Below are positions 16,474 through 25,501 of a stretch of 64,000 nt of DNA, in pieces. The stretch is taken from NCBI RefSeq assembly GCF_026339735.1, contig NZ_JAPEQG010000001.1:1798001-1862000 (forward strand), in the 5' to 3' direction. A program made the translations under genes and the position numbers. The notes beneath the pieces were generated by a model. The model ran no database searches. It was not told where the DNA came from and saw only the letters and a list, made by a program, of their open reading frames with translations. The stretch's first letter is position 1; each line of letters starts with the position of its first letter. Source of the DNA: Streptomyces sp. NBC_01669. GTDB taxonomy: Bacteria > Actinomycetota > Actinomycetes > Streptomycetales > Streptomycetaceae.

Positions 16474-17489
16474 CCCAGCCTGCCCACCCGTCTCCCGCCA
16501 CCACACTTCCGGGGAGCGGCTCCGCCGCGCACCTCCCGAACCGTCTGCGCCCGCGTCGCTCCTGCCTGGCTGTGCCGGGCTCGAACCCGCGCTTCCTGGA
16601 GAAGGCCCAGGGTCTCCCGGCCGACCAGGTCTTCCTGGACCTCGAGGACGCCTGCGCCCCGCTTGCCAAGGAGGGCGCCCGGCACCACATCGTCGACGCG
16701 CTGAACAACGGCGACTGGACGGGCAAGACCCGGGTCGTCCGCGTGAATGACTGGACGACGCACTGGACGTACCGCGACGTGATCACGGTCGTCGAGGGCG
16801 CCGGCCAGAACCTCGACTGCATCATGCTGCCGAAGGTGCAGGACGCCCAGCAGGTCGTCGCGCTCGACCTCCTGCTGACCCAGATCGAGAAGACGATGGG
16901 CTTCGAGGTCGGGAAGATCGGCATCGAGGCGCAGATCGAGAACGCCAAGGGCCTGGTGAACATCGACGACATCGCCGCCGCCTCGCCGCGCCTGGAGACG
17001 CTGATCTTCGGCCCGGCCGACTTCATGGCGTCGATCAACATGAAGACCCTGGTCGTCGGTCAGCAGCCGCCCGGCTACGGCGCGGACGCGTACCACTACA
17101 TCCTGATGCGCATTCTGATGGCGGCCCGTACGCACGACCTCCAGGCGATCGACGGCCCCTTCCTGCAGATCCGTGACGTGGACGCGTACCGCGAGGTCGC
17201 AGGCCGTGCGGCGGCGCTGGGCTTCGACGGCAAGTGGGTGCTGCACCCCGGTCAGGTCGACGCGGCCAACGAGGTGTTCTCGCCCTCGCAGGAGGACTAC
17301 GACCACGCCGAGCTGATCCTCGACGCATACGAGTGGTGCACCTCGGAAGAGGGCGGCAAGAAGGGTTCGGCGATGCTCGGCGACGAGATGATCGACGAGG
17401 CCAGCCGGAAGATGGCGCTCGTCATCGCGGGCAAGGGCCGCGCGGCCGGTATGCAGCGCACCTCCAAGTTCGAAGCGCCGGAGGCCTGA
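16470..17489 (+). CDS. mcl1: L-malyl-CoA/beta-methylmalyl-CoA lyase (HpcH/HpaI, CitE-like)
   Basis: Cleaves beta-methylmalyl-CoA to glyoxylate and propionyl-CoA, and malyl-CoA to glyoxylate and acetyl-CoA, the last carbon-splitting step of the pathway. The 339-residue protein has the CitE-type barrel: LAVPGSNPRFLEKAQGLPAD at the start, metal and CoA site text VFLDLEDACAPLAKEGARHH, the Mg-binding acidic residues in GIEAQIENAKGLVNID and FGPADFMASI, and WVLHPGQVDAANEVFSP. The ATG overlaps the mutase stop in an ATGA arrangement, implying translational coupling. Substrate assignment rests on operon context. Confidence 0.9.
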   Translation: MTQPAHPSPATTLPGSGSAAHLPNRLRPRRSCLAVPGSNPRFLEKAQGLPADQVFLDLEDACAPLAKEGARHHIVDALNNGDWTGKTRVVRVNDWTTHWTYRDVITVVEGAGQNLDCIMLPKVQDAQQVVALDLLLTQIEKTMGFEVGKIGIEAQIENAKGLVNIDDIAAASPRLETLIFGPADFMASINMKTLVVGQQPPGYGADAYHYILMRILMAARTHDLQAIDGPFLQIRDVDAYREVAGRAAALGFDGKWVLHPGQVDAANEVFSPSQEDYDHAELILDAYEWCTSEEGGKKGSAMLGDEMIDEASRKMALVIAGKGRAAGMQRTSKFEAPEA

Positions 17490-17491
17490 TC

Positions 17492-18019
17492 ATGCAGTTC
17501 GGACGTACCTATGAGGAGTTCGAGGTCGGTGCGGTGTACAAGCACTGGCCCGGAAAGACGGTCACCGAGTATGACGACCACCTTTTCTGCCTGCTGACCA
17601 TGAATCATCACCCGCTGCACATGGACAGCAACTACGCGGAGAAGACGACCGATTTCGGCAAGAACGTTGTAGTGGGCAACTACATCTACTCGTTGCTGCT
17701 CGGCATGTCCGTGCCGGACGTCTCCGGAAAGGCGATCGCCAACCTGGAGGTCGAGTCGCTGAAGCATGTCGCGCCGACCTTCCACGGCGACACGATCTAC
17801 GGCGAGACGACTGTCCTCGACAAGACTCCGTCAAAGTCCAAGAGTGACCGCGGAATCGTCTATGTGGAGACCAAGGGGTACAAGCAGGACGGGACGCTCG
17901 TCTGCGTGTTCCGGCGCAAGGTGATGGTCCCCACCGAGACGTACATCAAGGAGCGCGGCGGCGAGCAGCCCGGCCGCCCGGAGCTGAACCAGCCTTCGCA
18001 GAAGAACGTGGAGAAGTAG
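17492..18019 (+). CDS. MaoC-family mesaconyl-CoA hydratase
   Basis: Hot-dog-fold enoyl-CoA hydratase, 175 residues, likely hydrating mesaconyl-C1-CoA to beta-methylmalyl-CoA. The R-hydratase pattern is visible as TVTEYDDHLFCLLTMNHHPL followed by HMDSNYAEKT near residues 25-52, with catalytic Asp and His in the D-x5-N-x2-H type segment, and VVGNYIYSLLLGM after it. It starts two bases after the lyase stop and ends two bases before the acyl-CoA dehydrogenase. Single hot-dog length means it must act as a dimer. Function is inferred from position between lyase and dehydrogenase. Confidence 0.88.
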   Translation: MQFGRTYEEFEVGAVYKHWPGKTVTEYDDHLFCLLTMNHHPLHMDSNYAEKTTDFGKNVVVGNYIYSLLLGMSVPDVSGKAIANLEVESLKHVAPTFHGDTIYGETTVLDKTPSKSKSDRGIVYVETKGYKQDGTLVCVFRRKVMVPTETYIKERGGEQPGRPELNQPSQKNVEK

Positions 18020-18021
18020 CC

Positions 18022-19227
18022 ATGACGCGACTCGCCCAGACCGCCGGTCTGAACGACATCCAGCAGGAAATCCTCTCCACGGTCCGGGATTTCGTCGACA
18101 AGGAGATCATTCCTGTCGCGACCCAGCTGGAGCACCGCGACGAGTACCCGACGGAGATCGTCGAGGGGCTCAAGGAACTGGGCCTGTTCGGGCTGATGAT
18201 TCCCGAGGAGTACGGGGGTCTGGGTGAGTCGCTTCTCACATACGCGCTCTGCGTGGAGGAAATCGCCCGCGGCTGGATGAGCGTGTCGGGAATCATCAAC
18301 ACGCACTTCATCGTGGCGTACATGCTCAAGCAGCACGGCACCCAGGAGCAGAAGGACACGTTCCTGCCCCGCATGGCGCTGGGCGAGGTCCGGGGCGCGT
18401 TCTCGATGTCCGAGCCGGCACTGGGCTCCGACGTCTCCGCGATCACCTCCAAGGGCGTCAGGGACGGCGACGAGTACGTCCTGAACGGCCAGAAGATGTG
18501 GCTGACGAACGGCGGCACGTCCTCGCTCGTCGCCGTACTGTGCCGGAGTGACGAAGGCCACCCCGAGGGCACGGCCCCGCACAAGTCGATGACGACCTTC
18601 CTGGTGGAGAAGGAGCCGGGCTTCGGCGAGGTCCAGCCGGGGCTCACCATCCCCGGAAAGATCGACAAGATGGGTTACAAGGGCGTCGACACGACCGAAC
18701 TCATCATGGACGGACTGCGCATTCCGGCCAATCGTGTACTCGGTGGCACCACCGGCCGCGGGTTTTACCAAATGATGGACGGCGTCGAAGTCGGCCGGGT
18801 AAATGTGGCTGCGCGTGGTTGCGGTGTCGCGCAGCGTGCATTCGAACTGGGTGTCTCCTACGCTCAGCAGCGCCACACCTTCGGAAAGCCGATCGCCCAG
18901 CACCAGGCCATCCAGTTCAAGCTGGCCGAAATGGCCACCAAGGTCGAAGCCGCCCATGCAATGATGGTCAATGCGGCACGCAAAAAGGACTCCGGGGAGC
19001 GAAATGACCTGGAGGCAGGGATGGCGAAGTACCTCGCCTCCGAGTACTGCAAGGAAGTCGTCGAGGACGCCTTCCGCATCCACGGCGGCTACGGCTTCTC
19101 CAAGGAGTACGAGATCGAGCGCCTCTACCGGGAGGCCCCGATGCTGCTGATCGGTGAAGGTACCGCCGAAATCCAGAAAATGATCATTGGGCGCCGACTC
19201 CTCGAGGAGTACCGGTTCCAGGGCTGA
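18022..19227 (+). CDS. mcd: Acyl-CoA dehydrogenase, probable methylsuccinyl-CoA dehydrogenase
   Basis: FAD-dependent oxidation of methylsuccinyl-CoA to mesaconyl-CoA, passing electrons to ETF. The 401-residue protein has ACAD landmarks: AFSMSEPALGSDVSAITSKG near residue 130, the substrate-loop region GYKGVDTTELIMDGLRIPAN near 215, AQQRHTFGKPIAQHQAIQFK near 280, and RIHGGYGFSKEYEIERLYRE leading to GEGTAEIQKMIIGRRL with the catalytic Glu region. Characterised alphaproteobacterial Mcd proteins are longer, about 550 residues with an N-terminal extension, so this compact form is typical of actinobacteria or has broader specificity. It is the last gene of the ccr operon. Confidence 0.85.
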   Translation: MTRLAQTAGLNDIQQEILSTVRDFVDKEIIPVATQLEHRDEYPTEIVEGLKELGLFGLMIPEEYGGLGESLLTYALCVEEIARGWMSVSGIINTHFIVAYMLKQHGTQEQKDTFLPRMALGEVRGAFSMSEPALGSDVSAITSKGVRDGDEYVLNGQKMWLTNGGTSSLVAVLCRSDEGHPEGTAPHKSMTTFLVEKEPGFGEVQPGLTIPGKIDKMGYKGVDTTELIMDGLRIPANRVLGGTTGRGFYQMMDGVEVGRVNVAARGCGVAQRAFELGVSYAQQRHTFGKPIAQHQAIQFKLAEMATKVEAAHAMMVNAARKKDSGERNDLEAGMAKYLASEYCKEVVEDAFRIHGGYGFSKEYEIERLYREAPMLLIGEGTAEIQKMIIGRRLLEEYRFQG

Positions 19228-19408
19228 TTGTCCCCTTCAAGGTGATTTGGCCGCGAAGAAGATCACACCCTGTCATCCTCAGCCGGTGCCTTCCAGCCGT
19301 CCGACTCGGCTGCTGGCTTGCCCAGTTGCGGCTCGCAACCGATAGCATCGCCGGAAAAGCCGCCGTCCCCCGTTGCCAGCGCGGCCTCATCCGCTACGAA
19401 GGTCATCC

Positions 19409-20056
19409 ATGCCCGACAGCCAAACCTCTGCATCACGCGGCGGAGTCCGCCTTGCGCGCGGAGCTTCGCCGTGGCTCCTCCCGACCGTCGCCACCGCGGC
19501 GCTCAGCCTCACCCGGGCCCGCAAGTCCGGACGCTGGGCCGCCGTGGCCGTGCCCACCACCGCCCTCGCGGCGGGCATGCTGTGGTTCTTCCGCGACCCC
19601 GAGCGCGAGATCACCCAGGGCCGAGTCATCTCTCCTGCCGACGGCGTGGTGCAGAGCATCATGCCGTGGAAGGACGGACGCACCCGCGTCGCGATCTTCA
19701 TGAGCCCGCTGAATGTCCACGTCAACCGCGCGCCCCTGGCCGGCACGGTGACATCGGTCGAGCACATCCCCGGTGGGTTCGTCCCGGCATTCAACAAGGA
19801 GAGCGAGAACAACGAGCGCGTTGTCTGGCACTTCGACACCGAGCTCGGCGACATCGAGATGGTGCAGATCGCGGGCGCGGTTGCCCGTCGCATCGTCCCG
19901 TACCTCCCGCAGGGCACAAAGGTGGAGCAGGGCGAGCGCATCGGCCTGATCCGCTTCGGCTCCCGGGTCGACATCTACCTTCCGGAAGGTATCGATGTCG
20001 CGGTCGAGGTCGGCCAGGCCACCACCGCGGGGGTGACTCGAATTGACCGTGATTGA
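19409..20056 (+). CDS. psd: Phosphatidylserine decarboxylase (short, pyruvoyl type)
   Basis: Converts phosphatidylserine to phosphatidylethanolamine at the membrane, 215 residues, the short archaeal/actinobacterial form. Hydrophobic segment near residues 43-60 (AAVAVPTTALAAGMLWFF), then FFRDPEREI, VISPADGVVQSI and FMSPLNVHVNRAPLAG. The autocatalytic cleavage site is RFGSRVDIYLPEG near the C-terminus, where Ser becomes the pyruvoyl group. ATG 19409 follows GAAGG. The 3' end overlaps pssA by 14 bases, so the two enzymes of phosphatidylethanolamine synthesis are coupled. A 181-base gap separates it from the ccr operon. Confidence 0.9.
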   Translation: MPDSQTSASRGGVRLARGASPWLLPTVATAALSLTRARKSGRWAAVAVPTTALAAGMLWFFRDPEREITQGRVISPADGVVQSIMPWKDGRTRVAIFMSPLNVHVNRAPLAGTVTSVEHIPGGFVPAFNKESENNERVVWHFDTELGDIEMVQIAGAVARRIVPYLPQGTKVEQGERIGLIRFGSRVDIYLPEGIDVAVEVGQATTAGVTRIDRD

Positions 20057-20897
20057 TCCCGACACACAGGCCGGCTGGGTGCCGGAGAGCGAGTGTGAGG
20101 ACGACACCGAGGACATGCCGCTCTCTCTGCGGCTGTCGATAGCGGACACCCTTACTCTCGGTAACGCCACGTGCGGTTTCATGGCGGTGTACTTCACCAC
20201 CACGGGAATCCTCATCCCGCACCTCACGGGCAGCGATGAGAGCGGCATGGCCCGGCACTCCGCGGCCACCGCCGTGATCCTGATGCTCCTCGCCGCGGTC
20301 TTCGACCTCTTCGACGGGCTGGTGGCGCGCAAGCTCCGCTCCTCGCCGATGGGCGCGGAGCTGGACAACCTCTCGGACCTGATCAGCTTCGGCCTGGCCC
20401 CGGCGTACTTCGTGCTGGTGTACGGCATGGTCGCGGACGACGCATACCAGCGGGTGTCGGCGCTCGCGGCGATCGTCGTCCTGCTGGCCGTGGTGCTGAG
20501 ACTGGCCAGATTCTCGTGCGTGACCATGAAGGACGGCATGTTCCAGGGCATGCCGAGCCCCTTCGGAGCGCTCACGGTCGTCTCGATCGTGCTCCTGGAG
20601 CTGCCCTTCGTACCGACGCTGCTCGCGATCATCGGGGTGGCGTGGCTGATGGTCAGCCGGGTCGAGTACCCGAAGCCGCGGGGAGTCCTCGCGGTGGCGA
20701 TGCTCAGCTGGATCGTGGCCGCGATGGGTCTGCTCGCCGCATGGGCGTTCGACGCCCCCGGCGGTCACCTGCTCCTGCAGACCGGCTGCGCGCTGCAGGT
20801 GGTCCTGGGAGCGGTCATCCCGCTCTTCGCGACGGCGCGGCGGGTGAACACCTTCCGCGACAACCGGCGCGAGGCCCGGGCGGCTCAGCTGCCCTAG
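20043..20897 (+). CDS. pssA: CDP-diacylglycerol-serine O-phosphatidyltransferase
   Basis: Membrane enzyme joining serine to CDP-diacylglycerol to give phosphatidylserine, the substrate of Psd encoded just upstream. Of 284 residues, the CDP-alcohol phosphatidyltransferase motif D-x2-DG-x2-AR-x8-G-x3-D-x3-D is complete: FDLFDGLVARKLRSSPMGAE followed by LDNLSD near residue 85. About eight hydrophobic segments follow, for example AAIVVLLAVVLRLA and TLLAIIGVAWLMV. The start may be TTG 20043 or GTG 20049; both lie within psd. A 15-bp perfect terminator ends the unit. Confidence 0.9.
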   Translation: MTVIDPDTQAGWVPESECEDDTEDMPLSLRLSIADTLTLGNATCGFMAVYFTTTGILIPHLTGSDESGMARHSAATAVILMLLAAVFDLFDGLVARKLRSSPMGAELDNLSDLISFGLAPAYFVLVYGMVADDAYQRVSALAAIVVLLAVVLRLARFSCVTMKDGMFQGMPSPFGALTVVSIVLLELPFVPTLLAIIGVAWLMVSRVEYPKPRGVLAVAMLSWIVAAMGLLAAWAFDAPGGHLLLQTGCALQVVLGAVIPLFATARRVNTFRDNRREARAAQLP

Positions 20898-20930
20898 GGC
20901 CGCGCGGCGAAGCCGCACAGAACGTACGAC

Positions 20931-20965
20931 GAGGGCCCGGGTGCTTCCCCAGCACCCGGGCCCTC
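20931..20965 (+). terminator. Strong terminator after pssA
   Basis: GAGGGCCCGGGTGCT and AGCACCCGGGCCCTC form a perfect 15-bp stem over a five-base loop. It separates pssA from the convergent phosphatase gene, whose stop is at 20989, and can serve both strands. Confidence 0.9.
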
Positions 20966-20988
20966 TCGCATGTCCGGCCGGGCAGCCG

Positions 20989-23496
20989 CTACGCGCGCTG
21001 CGCGCGGACCCAGCGGGCGGCGAGCAGGACGGCGATGTCGTCGGGGCGGTCGGGCTCCCGTCTCGCCTCCCTGATCACCAGGTCCGCCATGCCGGCGAGG
21101 GACGGCGCATCGGCTGCCTCGATGATGCCGCGCAGCCGCTCGACTCCGTCGTCGATGTCGGCCCCCGCCTGCTCGACCAGTCCGTCGGTGTAGAGCGCCA
21201 GGATCGCGCCCGGGAGCAGCCGCAGGCTGCTGACGGGATAGGTGGCGTCGGGGGTGACGCCGAGCACCACCCCGCCAGGGAGTTCCAGGACCTCGGTCGT
21301 GCCGTCGGGGTGGCGGAGCAGGGGCTGCGGGTGCCCGGCCCGGACGAACTGCGTCCGACCGGTGGCGGGGTCGAGGACGATGTAGCAGCAGCTGGCGATC
21401 TGGCCCGGGTCGAGGTCGATGAGCAGCCGGTTGGTGCCGCTCATCACTTCCTGCGGGTCGTGCCCGCTGAGCGCGAAGGCGCGTACGGCGCTGCGGAGTT
21501 GGCCCATCGTCGCCGCAGCGGCGACGCCGTGCCCCTGGACGTCCCCGATGACCAGGGCCAGCCCCCGGTCGGTCTCGATGACGTCGTACCAGTCGCCGCC
21601 GATGTCCATGCCCTGGGTGCCGGGGAGGTACCGCCCCGCGGTGTCGACCTGGTCGAGTACGGGCAGGCGGTGCGGCAGCAGGGCGTTCTGCAGGCCGCGG
21701 GCCACGGCGGACTCGGTGTCGTACCGCTGGGCTCGTTTGAGGGCCTGGGCGATGAGTCCGGCGAGCGCGGTGAGAACCGTGCGTTCCTCGGGGCTGAAGC
21801 CGCGCGGCTGGTCGAAGCCGAGGATGCAGGAGCCGACGGGCCGCCCGGAGGCGATGAGCGGCAGGAAGGCGCGGGCGCCGACGTTCGCGTCCAGGGGTAT
21901 GCCGGGGTAGGCGGAGGCCAGGCGCTGCATGGATTCGAAGAAGATGGGGCGGCCGGAGGTGAGCGTCTCGACGCCGGGCAGATGGGCGTCGAGCGCGACG
22001 CCGTCGAAGCGGTTCAGGAAGCCGTGCGGGAAGCCGGTCTCCCAGGCCAGGTAGAGGTGGCGCTCGTGCAGCAGGTAGATCGCCAGCTGCCTGCCGCCGA
22101 ACGCGGGGAGCAGCTCCTGGGTGACCACTGCGGACACCTGGCGGGCGGTGACGGCCTCCGTCAGCGCGATCGCGAGGGCGACGGGACGGTACACCTCGGC
22201 CGAGCCCTCCAGCGGGGAACCCAGGACCTCGCCCGGTCCGGCGGCGTCCGGCGGGAAGGAGGGCTCTTCCGTGGCGGTGAGTGCGGCGGTCACGCCGTCG
22301 TGGCCCGGGTACAGGGACACCGCCAGCCAGTCCCGCTCGGTGCGGCGCGCGAGGAAGTGCACGGGTTCGTGGGACAGCAGTGTGGCCCGGAAGTGGTCCT
22401 CGTAGGCGGGATGCCCGAACCACGGCAGTGCCTCCCACAGGAGGCTTCCGACCAGCTCGACCCGCTGCCGGCCGAGCAGCTCCTCCGCCAGCTGGTTGAC
22501 GTAGGTGATCCGTCCGAGCCGGTCGAGCGAGAAGATGCCGCGCGGGAGCCGGTCGGCGGCCTCGGCGATGACCGGTCCGACCCCGAGGTCCACCAGGAAT
22601 CCGGTCAGCGTCCCGGCCGTGCTGCTGCGCGGTGGCTGGGCCCAGCGGCTGGAGAGTTCCAGGAGGTTGGTCCGGCCGTCGGGGCCGCGCAGCCGCATCC
22701 TGCGTACGAGCGGTCCGCCCGCGATCGCCGCCTGGCGGGCGAGGGTCCACAGTCCGTACACGTCCTCCGGTGCCAGCAGTGCCATCAGGGCGTCGATGGT
22801 GCCCGGGAACCGCGTGGGCTCGGTGCCGAGGATCCCGCACAGCTCCGCGTCGGCGTCGACGGCACCGGTTTCGAGGTTCCAGTGGAAGTGCCCGATCCGT
22901 ACCGGTGGCATGGTGACGGAGGGTAGCTGCACGGAGACCGGCTCGCCGTCCCATACGACCTTGGTGCCCCCGGCCGCCAGTCCGGCGAGCTCCGCGCCGA
23001 GCCGCTGGGCGACGTCGCGGAGCGCGCGCCGGTCGGCGTGCGAGACGGGTTTGCCGGGGGTGGCCGGGCGCAGCACCACGAGGACGCCGAACTTCTCCCG
23101 GCCGCCGAAGACGGGCACGTACAGCGAACCGAACGGGAACGGCATGCCCGCCATCAGCTGCGGGAACCGGCGCATGCCCTCCTCGACGTCGGCGAGGTGG
23201 ACGGGCTTCCCCGAGCGGTACACCTCGGCCACGGGGAAGGGCCGGTTCACATGCATGCGCCACCAGGGGCGGAACAGCTGGGTCGGAAGCCCCGCGAGCA
23301 CGGAGAGGCGCAGCAGCTCGGGGTAACGGGAGCACAGATATATGCCGCCGGCATACCCACCGGCGGACTCAATCGCGCTCACTGCGGCCTGCGCGAGCAC
23401 CAGGGACAATTCGTCCGGCACCCCGCCGCCGCTCGCCCTCCCCGGCGCCGCCACCTTCTCGGGCGGAGGGTACGGGGGCAGGCCGTACGAGGTCAC
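20989..23496 (-). CDS. Multi-sensor SpoIIE-type PP2C phosphatase (GAF-PAS-PAS-GAF-PP2C)
   Basis: Signalling phosphatase of 835 residues, of the class that dephosphorylates anti-anti-sigma factors. An N-terminal GAF-like domain (about 40-175, GYAGGIYLCSRYPELLRLSV) is followed by two PAS-like segments (IGHFHWNLETGAVDADAELC near 215; GIFSLDRLGRITYVNQLAEE near 330), a second GAF (about 440-600, SCILGFDQPRGFSPEERTVL) and the PP2C domain with TQGMDIGGDWYDVIETD and IGDVQGHGVAAAATMGQLRS, whose aspartates bind metal. C-terminal DIAVLLAARW closes the fold. GTG 23496 (VTSYGLPPY) is preferred over 23562. No partner anti-sigma or anti-anti-sigma gene is adjacent. It converges on pssA. Confidence 0.88.
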   Translation of the reverse strand: MTSYGLPPYPPPEKVAAPGRASGGGVPDELSLVLAQAAVSAIESAGGYAGGIYLCSRYPELLRLSVLAGLPTQLFRPWWRMHVNRPFPVAEVYRSGKPVHLADVEEGMRRFPQLMAGMPFPFGSLYVPVFGGREKFGVLVVLRPATPGKPVSHADRRALRDVAQRLGAELAGLAAGGTKVVWDGEPVSVQLPSVTMPPVRIGHFHWNLETGAVDADAELCGILGTEPTRFPGTIDALMALLAPEDVYGLWTLARQAAIAGGPLVRRMRLRGPDGRTNLLELSSRWAQPPRSSTAGTLTGFLVDLGVGPVIAEAADRLPRGIFSLDRLGRITYVNQLAEELLGRQRVELVGSLLWEALPWFGHPAYEDHFRATLLSHEPVHFLARRTERDWLAVSLYPGHDGVTAALTATEEPSFPPDAAGPGEVLGSPLEGSAEVYRPVALAIALTEAVTARQVSAVVTQELLPAFGGRQLAIYLLHERHLYLAWETGFPHGFLNRFDGVALDAHLPGVETLTSGRPIFFESMQRLASAYPGIPLDANVGARAFLPLIASGRPVGSCILGFDQPRGFSPEERTVLTALAGLIAQALKRAQRYDTESAVARGLQNALLPHRLPVLDQVDTAGRYLPGTQGMDIGGDWYDVIETDRGLALVIGDVQGHGVAAAATMGQLRSAVRAFALSGHDPQEVMSGTNRLLIDLDPGQIASCCYIVLDPATGRTQFVRAGHPQPLLRHPDGTTEVLELPGGVVLGVTPDATYPVSSLRLLPGAILALYTDGLVEQAGADIDDGVERLRGIIEAADAPSLAGMADLVIREARREPDRPDDIAVLLAARWVRAQRA

Positions 23497-23610
23497 ACAG
23501 CCAGGATGCGCCCCGGCCGGCCTGCGGCGCACCTCGGTGCCCCGGGCGGGAAGGATGCGCAAGGCGGGGGCCGCCGGACGGGTGGGGCACCGGTCCGGCG
23601 GCCGCCGCAG

Positions 23611-24000
23611 CTACTTCTTCGGCGTGTACGAGTTGGCTGCCGCTGCCGCCTCGGCGGGGCGGACCACCTTCGGGCCGCCGGGCGTCCCGGCGTCCGGCTT
23701 CATGATCACGCTCTCCCGGGTGGACGGCGCCGTCGGGTCCGAGAAGTTGTGCGACATCCCGAAGTCCTTCCCGAACGCCGTGATGGTCAGCAGGGTCTTG
23801 TCGACGCCCTCACGGGTGAGGTCCTTCGCCGCGCAGGCCTTCGTCAGCGCCTCGCCGTAGAGGGACGCGGCGGTGTATCCGGCGATGACGCCGTTGTCGA
23901 GGCCGTCCTTCGGGTATTGCGCCGCGTACTCCTTCGGGTATTGCGCCGCGTACTCCTTGGCGAGCTTCGCCGGGCCCGCACCCGGGTCGCCGATCGGGCG
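23611..24000 (-). pseudogene. 3' remnant of an ABC-type branched-chain/Leu-type binding protein
   Basis: The last roughly 125 residues of a periplasmic-type ligand-binding protein remain: PIGDPGAGPAKLAKEYAAQY, then GVIAGYTAASLYGEALTKAC, FGKDFGMSHNFSDPTAPSTR and ESVIMKPDAG to the end at TPKK. The N-terminal 250 or more residues, including signal peptide and lipobox, are gone; upstream text is low-complexity Pro/Ser and unlike the family. No permease or ATPase genes are nearby. A 24-bp tandem duplication at 23907-23954 repeats KEYAAQYP within the fragment. Bases 24001-24234 carry nothing I can support. Confidence 0.7.
23907..23954 (-). repeat. 24-bp perfect tandem duplication
   Basis: ccttcgggtattgcgccgcg plus tact occurs twice in a row at 23907-23930 and 23931-23954. 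It adds eight residues in frame within the binding-protein remnant and looks like replication slippage under relaxed selection. Confidence 0.85.
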
Positions 24001-24234
24001 GGGTGAGGCCGCCGCGAGCGGGGTCTCCCCGAGACTCGGATCATGGCAGACCGCGCCTACTGACGCCGCCCGGTCCCGAACGGTGCAGCCCTCCGAGGCA
24101 TCGGAGAGGGGCGGGGAGAGCGGTGAGGGCGGGGACGGATCCGGAACGGGCCCGCCTCGGGCGCCCCACCCCGCCCGCGGCGGCCTCACCCCGCCCGATC
24201 TGCTCGACTCACCTCAGCTGGGCACGGGCTCTGC

Positions 24235-25350
24235 TCACGACAGGAAGTCGCGCGCGATCCCCTCCGCCACCCGTTCCAGCAGTGGTCCCGCCTGCGCCAT
24301 GCACACGGCAGGGTCCGGCTCCAGGTCCGTGAGCGCGTACGCGCGCCGGATACCCGCATGTCCCAGAGCCTCCGGGGGCAGCGCAAGGCGGCCGCAGACC
24401 GCCACCACCTCCAGGCCCACCGCGCGGGCCGCCGCCGCGACGCCCACCGGAGCCTTGCCGTGCAGGGTCTGCTCGTCGAGGGAGCCCTCCCCCGTGATCA
24501 CCAGCGTGGCGCGGGCCAGCGCCGGGGCGAAGCCGAGGACGTCGAGCATGACCTCGATGCCGGGGCGGAACCGGGCTCCGAGAGCGACGAGCGCCCCGTA
24601 CCCGATGCCGCCTGCCGCACCCGCCCCGGGCAGTTTCGCGTGGTCCGGGCCCAGGACGGACGCGTAGTGGGTGAGTGCCGCGTCGAGGGTCGCGATGTCG
24701 TCCTCGGTCGCGCCCTTCTGCCGCCCATAAACCTCTGGGGCGCCCTTGGGGCCGGTCAGCGGGTTGTCCACGTCGCTGGCGAGGATCAGGTCCACGTCGG
24801 CCAGCCGCGGGTCGAGGCCGGTCAGATCCGCCTCGGCCAGCGCCGCAAGGCCACCGCCCCCGGGGCCGACGGGCTTGCCGTCCGCATCGAGGAAGCGGGC
24901 GCCGAGTGCGGCGAGCATGCCCGCGCCGCCGTCCGTCGTGGCACTGCCGCCGACCCCGAACACAATGGTCCGGGCCCCCGCGTCCAGCGCCGCGGCCAGC
25001 AGCTCGCCGGAGCCGTACGTCGTGGCCGTCAGGGGGGCGAACACCCCCGCCGGAAGGTGCTGGAGGCCGGAGGCCTCGGCCATCTCCACCACCGCGGTGG
25101 TGCCCCGCAGGGCGTACGCCGCGGTCACGGTCTCCCCGCGCGGCCCGGTCACCCGCGCCTCGCGTCGCTCGAATCCGGCGGCCACCGCCGCCGCCACCGT
25201 GCCGTCGCCGCCGTCCGCCACAGGCAGGGTCTCGACCTGCACCTGGGGTACGACGCGCCGCAGCCCGGCCGTCACCCGCTCCGCGACCTGTACCGCCGTG
25301 AGCGAGCCCTTGAACTTGTCCGCCGCGACGAGCACGCGGGCGGTCTCCAT
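24235..25350 (-). CDS. Glycerate 2-kinase
   Basis: Phosphorylates D-glycerate, linking glyoxylate/serine breakdown to glycolysis, 371 residues, the usual size for the GlxK/GarK type I family. Landmarks: VLVAADKFKGSLTAVQVAER at the start, LPVADGGDGTVAAAVAAGF near 50, TTYGSGELLAAALDAGART, then the nucleotide-site text VGGSATTDGGAGMLAALGAR near 130, DVDNPLTGPKGAPEVYGRQK near 195 and GEGSLDEQTLHGKAP near 290. ATG 25350 is chosen for GGAG five bases upstream; the frame extends to 25440 without signal. It is divergent from the NUDIX gene. Glyoxylate from the malyl-CoA lyase could reach it, though they are not in one operon. Confidence 0.92.
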   Translation of the reverse strand: METARVLVAADKFKGSLTAVQVAERVTAGLRRVVPQVQVETLPVADGGDGTVAAAVAAGFERREARVTGPRGETVTAAYALRGTTAVVEMAEASGLQHLPAGVFAPLTATTYGSGELLAAALDAGARTIVFGVGGSATTDGGAGMLAALGARFLDADGKPVGPGGGGLAALAEADLTGLDPRLADVDLILASDVDNPLTGPKGAPEVYGRQKGATEDDIATLDAALTHYASVLGPDHAKLPGAGAAGGIGYGALVALGARFRPGIEVMLDVLGFAPALARATLVITGEGSLDEQTLHGKAPVGVAAAARAVGLEVVAVCGRLALPPEALGHAGIRRAYALTDLEPDPAVCMAQAGPLLERVAEGIARDFLS

Positions 25351-25501
25351 CACTGCTCCGTCCGTCACCTTGCATCCCTTGCTTTCGAACAGGCAGTCGC
25401 GCCGCCCCGACCCTATCCGGAGCACCGGCCCTCTGCCCATGGGTGTCCGGGCCCTGGACCTGCGGAACGGCGGACGCGCCGGCCCCTATTACGCTGCGCA
25501 C

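Noticed and set aside
14446..16506. 686-residue antisense ORF over the mutase
   Set aside because: Mirror of the coding frame in high-GC DNA; no ribosome-binding site and no homology.
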